NCBI GenBank assembly: GCA_014804085.1
Contig: JAAVAM010000007.1
Location: 1-7,442 of the forward strand
DNA: 7,442 nt
Reading direction: 5' to 3'
Source: Treponema sp.
GTDB lineage: Bacteria; Spirochaetota; Spirochaetia; Treponematales; Treponemataceae
The notes below the pieces were generated by a model, which saw only the letters and a list, made by a program, of their open reading frames with translations, was not told the origin of the DNA and ran no database searches. Positions 1 to 5,822 of the stretch are shown one piece after another. The translations under genes and the position numbers were made by a program. Each line of letters begins with the position of its first letter. Position 1 is the stretch's first letter.

Positions 1-494
1 CATTCGATGATTTGCCGTTCCTTTTTTGTCAGGGCGGCGCAGACTTTCTCGTAGGTATTGAGCCTGTCGGGGAGAAGGTTTTCCTGGACGTACGTTCCGC
101 CCGCGGCGACGGTCTCAAGAGCCTCAAGCACGACGGAAAAATCCGCCATCTTCGAGACGAATCCCGCCGCGCCTACGGAATTGCCCATGACGCTTCCCAC
201 GGTCGCGGGAGAATCATACGTGGAAAGGACGATGCAGCGGATTCCCTTGCCGGAGTCCGCCGCATGGCGGATGATTCTGAAGCCGCTGTCCCCGTCCGAC
301 GCGAACGACAAATCCACAAGCGCGACGACGCAGTCATCCCCCTGCGCAGGAGCCGCCGCGTCAATCACCGAGATGGCCTCGCGGACGCTCCCCGCCTGCC
401 CCGCAACGTTCCAGTCCGAATTCTTCGAGAGCAGCAGCGCCATGCCTTCGCGCGTGAGCGTATGGTCGTCAAACAAAAACACGTCTTTTCTCAT
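1..494 (-). CDS. LuxR/NarL-family response regulator (3' end cut by window)
   Basis: This reads as a two-component response regulator that would be phosphorylated by an unseen histidine kinase and then bind DNA. The 164 visible codons begin MRKDVFLFDDHTLTREGM. Visible receiver-domain marks are the acidic pair D9-D10, the likely phospho-acceptor D61 (LVDLSF), switch residue S91 (VLST) and conserved K115 (FVSK). The window ends in LTKKERQIIE, the usual opening of a LuxR helix-turn-helix, so about 50-60 residues are missing. The loop after D61 is about two residues longer than in typical NarL proteins and lacks the usual MPxMDG sequence; this form resembles Treponema-type regulators as I remember them. 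The ATG at 494 is preferred because the receiver fold starts immediately; an in-frame GTG lies 24 nt upstream but has no Shine-Dalgarno either. The gene is divergent from argJ. Its targets are unknown, and nothing links it to arginine except position. Confidence 0.88.
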   Translation of the reverse strand, partial: MRKDVFLFDDHTLTREGMALLLSKNSDWNVAGQAGSVREAISVIDAAAPAQGDDCVVALVDLSFASDGDSGFRIIRHAADSGKGIRCIVLSTYDSPATVGSVMGNSVGAAGFVSKMADFSVVLEALETVAAGGTYVQENLLPDRLNTYEKVCAALTKKERQIIE

Positions 495-500
495 AACGGA

Positions 501-529
501 ATCATACCATATTCGCACGGTCGTGTAGT
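501..529 (-). promoter_or_regulatory. Extended -10 promoter for the response regulator
   Basis: Read on the minus strand, TGGTATGAT (509 down to 501) is a perfect TGn extended -10 with a TATGAT hexamer (506-501). At 17-bp spacing the -35 position is ACTACA (529-524), which is poor but not essential with an extended -10. Only six bases (TCCGTT) separate the -10 from the ATG at 494, so transcription should start at or next to the A of the start codon. No Shine-Dalgarno is present. This is inference from motif spacing only. Confidence 0.5.
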
Positions 530-591
530 GAGTAATTTACGCACGGGTTTTTGGTGGGGGCGGCGTGCGCAGGTCGTCCTGTTACGGGTAC

Positions 592-620
592 TTGCGCTTG
601 CCCGCCCGCTCCGCTATACT
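592..620 (+). promoter_or_regulatory. Sigma-70-type promoter of the argJ operon
   Basis: TTGCGC (592-597) and TATACT (615-620) are separated by exactly 17 bp. The -10 is good; the -35 keeps only the TTG core. Transcription would start near 627, giving a leader of about 27 nt that holds the argJ ribosome-binding site. The predicted start falls inside the first ArgR-type box, a standard position for repression. No other comparable promoter was seen before the downstream plus-strand genes, so argJ, argB, argD and probably the pyrophosphatase gene depend on it. Confidence 0.6.
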
Positions 621-621
621 A

Positions 622-639
622 AATGCATATTTATGTAAT
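622..639 (+). promoter_or_regulatory. ArgR-type operator, box 1
   Basis: The core TGCATATTTATGTA (624-637) is an imperfect palindrome, TGCATA-TT-TATGTA, centred between 630 and 631. It resembles the ArgR box pattern TGAAT-N4-ATTCA, but with TGCAT half-sites like those described for Streptomyces ArgR. It lies directly after the -10 hexamer and covers the predicted transcription start. Its centre is 21 bp from that of box 2, the spacing of paired 18-bp ARG boxes in E. coli operators. ArgR itself is not encoded in the window, so the protein is inferred. Confidence 0.62.
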
Positions 640-642
640 CGA

Positions 643-660
643 GGTGCATATATATGCAGT
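643..660 (+). promoter_or_regulatory. ArgR-type operator, box 2, overlapping the argJ start
   Basis: TGCATATATATGCA (645-658) is a perfect 14-bp palindrome with the same TGCAT half-sites as box 1. It contains the argJ ATG (654-656) and abuts the ribosome-binding site GAGG (641-644), which sits 9 nt from the ATG. In RNA the same sequence could fold into a 5-bp stem with an AUAU loop and partly hide the start codon. The paired arrangement with box 1 argues for a DNA operator bound by an ArgR hexamer, with arginine as likely co-repressor. Confidence 0.65.
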
Positions 661-1925
661 TTTCATTCATTGACGGCGGCGTGACGGCGGCGCGGGGGTT
701 TACGGCAAACGGCGTGCTGAACAAAATCAAGGCGAGCCGCACCACGAACGACACGGCGCTCGTGTTCAGCGAGAAAACCTGCGCGGCGGCGGGCGTGTTC
801 ACGCAGAACCGTGTGCAGGCCGAATGCGTCAAGCTGACAAAGGCGCATATCGCAAGCGGCACGGCGCAGGCGGTCATTGCGAACAGCGGCAACGCGAATG
901 CCTGTACGGGCGCGCGGGGCTATGACGATGCGCGCAAGGAGGCGGTCGCGGTGGCCGAAAAGACGGGCATTGCCGCTGACGATGTGCTCGTGCTTTCCAC
1001 CGGCGTTATCGGGCAGCCGCTTCCCGTCGAAAAAATCCTGGGTGGCATGGACGCGCTGGTCGGCGGGCTTTCCAAGCAGGGACACGAGGCGGCGCGGGTC
1101 GCGATTATGACGACCGACACGCACTACAAGGAAGCCGCGATCGAGACGGTCATCGGCGGAAAGACCGTGCGCCTGGGGACGATGGCAAAGGGCAGCGGCA
1201 TGATTCATATCAACATGGGGACGATGCTTGCGGTCATCACGACGGACTGCGCCATTTCTGCCGCCATGCTCGCAAAGGCGTTGCGCCGGTCGGTGGCGGG
1301 TACGTACAACTGCGTGTCGATTGACGGCGACACCTCGACCAACGATTCGCTGGTCATTTTGGCGAACGGCATGGCGGGGAACGAGATGATTGACGGCGAG
1401 GGCGCGGATTTTGACGCGTTCGTCGCCGCGCTTGACGCGCTCAACACCGAAATGGCAAAGAAAATCGCCGCCGACGGCGAGGGCGCGACCCGCCTGGTCA
1501 CCTGTACGGTCACCTGCGCGGCAACGGTTGCCGACGCGCGCGGGCTTGCCAAGGCGGTCATCAGCTCGAATTTGGTAAAGGCGGCGTTCTTTGGCGCGGA
1601 CGCGAACTGGGGGCGCATTCTGGACGCGATGGGCTATTCGGGGTTTTTCTTTACGCCCGAAAAGGCGAGCGTGTCGTTTTTGAGCCGTGAGGGCGCGAAG
1701 CGGTATTTTGCCGAGGGTACGGTCAACGGCGGGGCGGAGCATTCGATTCGCGTGTTTGATTGCGGCGTTCCGCTCGACTTTGACGAGGACGTGGCAAAAA
1801 AAATCCTTTCCGAAGAGGCGGTGGACATTCTGGTGGAGCTGGCGGACGGCGACGCGCAAGGAACGGCGTGGGGCTGCGACTTGACCTACGATTACGTGAA
1901 GATCAACGGCGATTATCGGACGTGA
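654..1925 (+). CDS. argJ: Bifunctional ornithine acetyltransferase / N-acetylglutamate synthase
   Basis: ArgJ moves the acetyl group from N-acetylornithine to glutamate, releasing ornithine and regenerating N-acetylglutamate; many family members can also use acetyl-CoA. It is cytosolic. The 423-residue length is normal for the unprocessed precursor. Visible marks are NSGNANACTG (77-86), the oxyanion-hole pair T116-G117 (STGVIG), the self-cleavage and catalytic segment KGSGMIHINMGTML (179-192) and a near-canonical C-terminus, YVKINGDYRT. Family precursors cut themselves before a threonine that becomes the nucleophile; here that is T190, preceded by Gly instead of the usual Ala (NMGT for NMAT), and Ile replaces Pro in the usual PNM. 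The start follows GAGG (641-644). The gene heads the arg cluster directly behind the paired ArgR-type boxes. Whether it also has acetyl-CoA-dependent synthase activity cannot be read from sequence. Confidence 0.97.
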   Translation: MQFSFIDGGVTAARGFTANGVLNKIKASRTTNDTALVFSEKTCAAAGVFTQNRVQAECVKLTKAHIASGTAQAVIANSGNANACTGARGYDDARKEAVAVAEKTGIAADDVLVLSTGVIGQPLPVEKILGGMDALVGGLSKQGHEAARVAIMTTDTHYKEAAIETVIGGKTVRLGTMAKGSGMIHINMGTMLAVITTDCAISAAMLAKALRRSVAGTYNCVSIDGDTSTNDSLVILANGMAGNEMIDGEGADFDAFVAALDALNTEMAKKIAADGEGATRLVTCTVTCAATVADARGLAKAVISSNLVKAAFFGADANWGRILDAMGYSGFFFTPEKASVSFLSREGAKRYFAEGTVNGGAEHSIRVFDCGVPLDFDEDVAKKILSEEAVDILVELADGDAQGTAWGCDLTYDYVKINGDYRT

Positions 1926-1950
1926 GGCGCGCTTTGCGGTCGGTCGCGCC
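1926..1950 (+). other. Stem-loop between argJ and argB, flush with the argJ stop
   Basis: GGCGCG (1926-1931) pairs perfectly with CGCGCC (1945-1950) around a 13-nt loop that begins CTTTGCGG (1932-1939). The first stem base directly follows the argJ TGA (1923-1925). The following bases are CGTTTATG, so there is no real U-tract and a strong terminator is unlikely. It ends 8 nt before the argB Shine-Dalgarno. Possible roles are mRNA stabilisation, tuning of argB expression or weak attenuation. The loop octamer recurs in the argB-argD gap. Confidence 0.55.
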
Positions 1951-1958
1951 CGTTTATG

Positions 1959-1964
1959 AAGGAG
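1959..1964 (+). promoter_or_regulatory. Shine-Dalgarno that sets the argB start
   Basis: AAGGAG (1959-1964) lies 6 nt before the ATG at 1971. An in-frame ATG at 1956 is only three bases before this site, too close to use it, and has no purine-rich site of its own. The start is therefore placed at 1971. Confidence 0.8.
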
Positions 1965-1970
1965 AACGAT

Positions 1971-2873
1971 ATGTCAGAAGATACGGATTTGCGGGAGAAA
2001 ATTGACCCGCGCGTGGATTCCTACCATTGGTCGGACGTGCTCGTGCAGGCGTTGCCGTACTTCCGCCATTGGGTGGGCAAGACGGTCGTCGTGAAGTACG
2101 GCGGCAATGCCATGCTCAACGAGGACTTGAAGGCGGCGGTGATGAAAGACATCGTGCTGCTCAGCACGATCGGCATAAAGGTTGTGCTCGTGCATGGCGG
2201 CGGGCCGGAGATCAACCACATGCTTGAGCGCGTGGGCAAGGAGTCGAAATTCATCAACGGGCTGCGCCACACGGACGCGGAGACGATGGAAATCGTGCAG
2301 ATGGTGCTTACGGGCAAGCTGAACAAGGACATCGTGGGCTTGCTGTTGCAGGAAGGTGGCCGGGCGGTCGGGCTTTCGGGCGTGGACTCGGGGCTGCTGC
2401 GGGCAAAGAAAATCGACCGGGACGGCGTGGACTTGGGCTTTGTGGGCGAGATAACCGCCGTGCATCCCGAAATCGTGCAGTCGCTGCTTGACGAGGGCTT
2501 TATCCCGGTCGTCTCAACGGTGGCGATGGGCGAGCAGGGCGATACGGCGCGGTACAATATCAATGCGGACACGGCGGCGGCAAAGATTGCGATTGCCTTG
2601 CGGGCGGAGAAATTCGTGCAGCTGACGAATGTTCCCGGCGTGCTGCGCGACCTTGACGACCCCAAGTCGCTCATTCAGCGCATCCACATTGAGGACGTGC
2701 AGGCGTACATCGACGACGGCACGATCGCGGGCGGCATGATTCCCAAAATCGAATGCTGTATGCTGGCGCGGCAGGGCGGAGTGCCGCGCACGCACATTAT
2801 CGACGGGCGTGTGCCGCATTCGCTGCTGATCGAGATGTTCAGCGACCGTGGCATCGGCACGATGATTTACTGA
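1971..2873 (+). CDS. argB: Acetylglutamate kinase, arginine-sensitive type
   Basis: ArgB phosphorylates N-acetylglutamate with ATP to N-acetylglutamyl 5-phosphate, the committed step of ornithine synthesis. The 300-residue protein has the amino acid kinase fold: VVKYGGNAM (40-48, catalytic K42), HGGGPEIN (75-82), the acetylglutamate-binding stretch [11 protein letters not shown] (195-205) and GGMIPK (254-259, K259). Residues about 18-36 before the first strand ([18 protein letters not shown]) match the N-terminal helix that arginine-inhibited, hexameric kinases have and the E. coli enzyme lacks. The C-terminus [18 protein letters not shown] also fits the arginine-sensitive class. Feedback inhibition by arginine is therefore expected, which agrees with a recycling ArgJ pathway where ArgB is the control point. 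The gene lies 45 nt after argJ, the gap holding a stem-loop and AAGGAG. Nothing looks damaged. Confidence 0.97.
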   Translation: MSEDTDLREKIDPRVDSYHWSDVLVQALPYFRHWVGKTVVVKYGGNAMLNEDLKAAVMKDIVLLSTIGIKVVLVHGGGPEINHMLERVGKESKFINGLRHTDAETMEIVQMVLTGKLNKDIVGLLLQEGGRAVGLSGVDSGLLRAKKIDRDGVDLGFVGEITAVHPEIVQSLLDEGFIPVVSTVAMGEQGDTARYNINADTAAAKIAIALRAEKFVQLTNVPGVLRDLDDPKSLIQRIHIEDVQAYIDDGTIAGGMIPKIECCMLARQGGVPRTHIIDGRVPHSLLIEMFSDRGIGTMIY

Positions 2874-2897
2874 CCCGGTGGGCTTTGCGGCACCGGG
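2874..2897 (+). other. Stem-loop between argB and argD, flush with the argB stop
   Basis: CCCGGTG (2874-2880) pairs perfectly over 7 bp with CACCGGG (2891-2897) around a 10-nt loop, GGCTTTGCGG. The stem starts on the base after the argB TGA (2871-2873). The loop ends in CTTTGCGG (2883-2890), the octamer also present in the argJ-argB loop. A smaller alternative, GCAC-CGG-GTGC (2890-2900), uses the 3' arm and would exclude the main stem. No U-tract follows (TGCAAGACG), so this is probably not a simple terminator. Confidence 0.6.
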
Positions 2898-2929
2898 TGC
2901 AAGACGAAAACAATGACAGCGAGGATACT

Positions 2930-4096
2930 ATGGCAAGCAAGAATGTGCTGAACAATTACGGTTCGTTCGACGTGACTTTCGTGCGGGGCGACGGGGCGAC
3001 GCTCTATGACGCGGACGGAAAGTCTTATATCGATTTTTTGGCGGGCATTGCGGTCAACTGCCTGGGACACAATTACCCGCCGCTGGTCAAGGCGATTGCG
3101 GAGCAGGCGGCGCGGCAGATTCATGTCTGCAATTATTTTACGAGCGACATTGGCGAGGCGTATGCGCGGCATCTGCTCGCGGCGACGGGATTTGACGGCG
3201 TGTTCTTCGGCAACAGCGGCGCGGAGGCGAACGAGGCGGCGATCAAGCTTGCCCGCAAGTACGGCTACCTGCATGGCGGCGAGCGGCGGCGCACGATCGT
3301 CACGCTGGCGCGGTCGTTCCACGGGCGCACGATGGCGACGCTGACAGCGACGGGGCAGGACAAATTCCACCCCGCGTGTTTTGCGCCCTATCTCCCGGAG
3401 TTCCGCACGATTGCAGCGAACGATTTTGCCGCGCTGGAGACCGCCTTTGACGATACCGTCGCCGCCGTGCTGATTGAGTGTGTGCAGGGCGAGGGCGGCG
3501 TACATCTGATTGACGAAGCATGGGCGCGCGCGCTTGCGGCGGCGGCGCGGGACGCGGGTGCGCTCGTCATGGCGGACGAAGTGCAGACGGGCATGGGGCG
3601 CACGGGGACGCTGCTGGCAAGCGACGCGCTCGGCATTGCGCCCGACGTGGTGACCTTGGCAAAGGGCATTGCGGGCGGCGTGCCGATGGGTGCGTGCCTG
3701 TACCGCGGCAAGGCGAAGGACGTGTTCGAGGCGGGCGACCATCAGTCAACGTTCGGCGGCAATCCGCTTGCGTGCGCGGCGGCGGACGTAGTGCTTTCGA
3801 CCGTGAACGATGCAGGTTTCCTTGCGGACGTGGTGCAAAAAGGCAACTATATCCGCGCGCAGATTGCCGGTTGGCACAGTCCGTTGGTGCGCAACGTGCG
3901 TGGCAAGGGGCTGATGATCGGCGTTGATTTGTCTGAGTCTGTGCGCGCACTTGACGTAGAGAAGTCGCTGCTCATGGCGGGGCTTGCCACGTCCACGGCG
4001 GGCAAAAATACCCTGCGCATCGTGCCGCCGCTCAACATTACGCAGCGCGAGATTGACGCGGGGTTGGCAATCCTTCGCCCGGTGCTGACGGCATAA
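2930..4096 (+). CDS. argD: Acetylornithine aminotransferase
   Basis: ArgD is a PLP-dependent class III aminotransferase that converts N-acetylglutamate 5-semialdehyde and glutamate to N-acetylornithine and 2-oxoglutarate. The 388-residue protein is the usual length. Visible marks are GNSGAEANEAAIKLARK (94-110, PLP phosphate and substrate contacts), SFHGRT (129-134, the ring-stacking aromatic), ADEVQTG (215-221, D216 to the pyridine nitrogen), the Schiff-base lysine K245 in TLAKG, and STFGGNPLA (273-281). Small departures are ECVQGEGG (183-190) where EPxQGEGG is usual and HQSTF for HGSTF; neither removes a catalytic residue. The start at 2930 is chosen because GAGG (2921-2924) lies 5 nt upstream and MASKNVLNNYGSFDVTF matches family N-termini; the open frame reaches back into argB but codes for nothing family-like there. 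A related ornithine- or succinylornithine-type aminotransferase is possible by fold, but the argJ-argB context makes ArgD the clear choice. Confidence 0.95.
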   Translation: MASKNVLNNYGSFDVTFVRGDGATLYDADGKSYIDFLAGIAVNCLGHNYPPLVKAIAEQAARQIHVCNYFTSDIGEAYARHLLAATGFDGVFFGNSGAEANEAAIKLARKYGYLHGGERRRTIVTLARSFHGRTMATLTATGQDKFHPACFAPYLPEFRTIAANDFAALETAFDDTVAAVLIECVQGEGGVHLIDEAWARALAAAARDAGALVMADEVQTGMGRTGTLLASDALGIAPDVVTLAKGIAGGVPMGACLYRGKAKDVFEAGDHQSTFGGNPLACAAADVVLSTVNDAGFLADVVQKGNYIRAQIAGWHSPLVRNVRGKGLMIGVDLSESVRALDVEKSLLMAGLATSTAGKNTLRIVPPLNITQREIDAGLAILRPVLTA

Positions 4097-4112
4097 GGAA
4101 CGCTAGACAAGG

Positions 4113-4127
4113 CGCGGGTTTTCCGCG
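4113..4127 (+). other. Small hairpin between argD and the pyrophosphatase gene
   Basis: CGCGG (4113-4117) pairs with CCGCG (4123-4127) around GTTTT. The run after it is AAAATGG, not a U-tract, so termination in the plus direction is not supported and read-through from argD is plausible. It begins 16 nt after the argD stop and ends 15 nt before the preferred pyrophosphatase start. It lacks the CTTTGCGG loop of the two upstream stem-loops. Confidence 0.35.
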
Positions 4128-4142
4128 AAAATGGACGGTATT

Positions 4143-5795
4143 ATGAAGCAGACGGTGTATGTTATTGGTCACCGCAATCCCGACACGGATTCTGTGGTGG
4201 CGGCGATTGCGTATGCGAGGCTCAAGAATGTGCAGGGACACGCCGAATACGTGGCGGCGCGCGCGGGGCATCTTTCCCCGCAGACGGACTATATCCTCAA
4301 GCGGTTCAACGTGCCCAAGTCGCAGTATTTCCATGACTTGCAGCCCCGCGTCGAGTTTTATATGCCCGAAGGCACGGAGACGGTGCTTGAGGACAAGTCA
4401 GTGTGGAGCGCGGTGGAGAAATTGCAGAAGAACGGCTGGCATTCCATGCCGGTGGTTGACGGCGAGGGGCGGTACAAGGCGCTCCTGCATTACAGCGGCT
4501 TTGCGAAGAATATCCTTGACATCCTCAACCCGGAGCGGCAGACGGCAATCACGACGAGCGTGGAGCTGATTCGCGAGACGCTGGACGCGCAGCCGCTGTG
4601 CGTCCGGGACGACCGCGAAGTGTTCAAGGGGCTGGTTCTGGTGGCGGACGATTCGTTGGAGACGTTCAAGAAGATTTTTGAGTCGCACCTGTCCGAGAAA
4701 GTCATCGTCGTGACGGGCGACCGTACTGACATTCAGGATTACTGCATCGAAAACGGCGTGCGCGCGCTGGTCATCGTCTCTTCGCTCGTGCCGACCAAGG
4801 AGATTATCGCAAAGGCGGAAAAAAAGAAGATCCCCATGCTGCTCAGTTCTTACGACACATCGTCCACGGTGCTGCTCACCACGTATTCTTCCCCCGTGGC
4901 GATTATGGCGGACACCGACGTGCCTGCGGTACACAAGAACGACAGCGTGAAGAAAATTAAGCCGATCCTGCACGCAAGCCCGAGCCGCTCGCTGACGGTG
5001 GTGGACGACGACAACAAAGTGGTGGGCATGATTACCGAAAACGACCTGCTCCACGACGCGCTCGTTGAGATCGCGCTGGTCGATCACAATGAGGTGTCGC
5101 AGGCGGCGGAGGGCATTGAGCATTACACGATCCGTGAGATTATCGACCACCATCGGATCGGCACGGTCACCACGCGCACGCCGATCACGTTCATCAACAA
5201 GCCGGTCGGTTCGACTTCGACGATCGTGGCGAATCTGTACCGCGAGAGCCACGTGTCCATTCCGCTTGAGATCGCGCAGATTCTGCTCTGCGGCATTCTG
5301 AGCGACACGCTGATTCTGCATTCGGCGACCACGACCGACATCGACCGCGAGACTGCCGACTATCTGTCGAGCATTACGGGGCTTGACGTGCAGACGCTCG
5401 GTCAGGACGTGCTGAACGCGGGCAGCCACATCGGTGCGCGGAGCGCGGCTGACGTGATCAAGCAGGACAAAAAAGAATACCGGGACGAGCGCAACGTCTA
5501 TACTGTGAGCCAGATTGAGGTGGACGGCACGGACGAACTGCTCGCCCGCAAGCAGGAATTCCTGGACGAGCTGGAGATTACGCGCCGGTCGCACGGGGCA
5601 TTGTTTGCCGCGCTGCTCGTCACTGACATCGCGCGGCTCAGCTCGCTCATGCTCGTTTCTGCGGACAAGCATTTTCTGCCGTACATCACGTTTCCCAGGC
5701 AAGAAGACAATGTGTATTTCCTCAAGGATGTGATGAGCCGCAAAAAACAGCTGATTCCGCTGCTGAGTGAACTGATCGAACGCTACAACGGCTAG
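4143..5795 (+). CDS. ppaC: Family II Mn-dependent inorganic pyrophosphatase with CBS and DRTGG domains
   Basis: This cytosolic enzyme hydrolyses pyrophosphate to two phosphates. The 550 residues read as an N-terminal DHH half with metal ligands H10, D14 and D16 (GHRNPDTDS), a CBS domain (about 72-130), a DRTGG-type domain (about 135-245, motif TGDRTDIQ at 191-198), a second CBS domain (about 248-310), then the rest of the catalytic core: VDHNE (313-317), DHH (335-337), NKPVGSTST (352-360), GILSDT (384-389), and the DHHA2 part with SRKKQ (532-536). All key catalytic residues are present. In characterised relatives the CBS pair binds adenine nucleotides, AMP and ADP inhibiting, and DRTGG-containing forms respond to diadenosine polyphosphates. 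The ATG at 4143 is preferred over the in-frame one at 4131 because MKQTVYVIGH matches relatives and GGACGG (4133-4138) lies just upstream, though it is a weak site. It follows argD by 46 nt without an evident promoter, so co-transcription is likely. Confidence 0.95.
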   Translation: MKQTVYVIGHRNPDTDSVVAAIAYARLKNVQGHAEYVAARAGHLSPQTDYILKRFNVPKSQYFHDLQPRVEFYMPEGTETVLEDKSVWSAVEKLQKNGWHSMPVVDGEGRYKALLHYSGFAKNILDILNPERQTAITTSVELIRETLDAQPLCVRDDREVFKGLVLVADDSLETFKKIFESHLSEKVIVVTGDRTDIQDYCIENGVRALVIVSSLVPTKEIIAKAEKKKIPMLLSSYDTSSTVLLTTYSSPVAIMADTDVPAVHKNDSVKKIKPILHASPSRSLTVVDDDNKVVGMITENDLLHDALVEIALVDHNEVSQAAEGIEHYTIREIIDHHRIGTVTTRTPITFINKPVGSTSTIVANLYRESHVSIPLEIAQILLCGILSDTLILHSATTTDIDRETADYLSSITGLDVQTLGQDVLNAGSHIGARSAADVIKQDKKEYRDERNVYTVSQIEVDGTDELLARKQEFLDELEITRRSHGALFAALLVTDIARLSSLMLVSADKHFLPYITFPRQEDNVYFLKDVMSRKKQLIPLLSELIERYNG

Positions 5796-5798
5796 CCG

Positions 5799-5822
5799 TC
5801 CGCCGTTTTGGCTGCGGGCGGA
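5799..5822. terminator. Possible shared terminator between convergent genes
   Basis: TCCGCC (5799-5804) and GGCGGA (5817-5822) form a 6-bp inverted repeat with a 12-nt loop, filling nearly all of the 27-bp gap between two convergent stop codons. The plus-strand continuation is TTATTCCC, only weakly U-rich; the minus-strand continuation has no U-run. A role in ending one or both transcripts is suggested mainly by position. The palindrome CGGCTAGCCG (5789-5798) beside it overlaps the pyrophosphatase stop codon and may be chance. Confidence 0.33.

Noticed and set aside
532..540. GTAATTTAC as a third operator
   Set aside because: The arms are only 4 bp, there is no TGCAT half-site, and its distance does not fit the paired boxes.
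12..638. 208-residue plus-strand open frame and a second, overlapping 156-residue frame
   Set aside because: Both lie opposite the response regulator, whose minus-strand reading gives a clear receiver domain. Their translations are rich in Arg, Ala and Ser with no recognisable domain, as expected of shadow frames in GC-rich DNA.
663..1859. 398-residue minus-strand open frame opposite argJ
   Set aside because: The translation is Arg/His/Ala-rich, without motifs or a start signal; it mirrors argJ codon bias.
1956..1970. ATG at 1956 as the argB start
   Set aside because: It lies immediately before AAGGAG (1959-1964), which serves the ATG at 1971.
2753..2929. Upstream extension of argD giving a 447-residue protein
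   Set aside because: The extra 59 residues overlap argB in another frame, have no family similarity, and a Shine-Dalgarno sits before the ATG at 2930.
4138..4144. TATTAT as a separate -10 for the pyrophosphatase gene
   Set aside because: It overlaps the start codon and no -35-like hexamer lies 16-18 bp upstream.
4398..5702. 434-residue minus-strand open frame opposite the pyrophosphatase
   Set aside because: Same shadow pattern (runs of Arg, Val, His) under a gene with all catalytic motifs intact.
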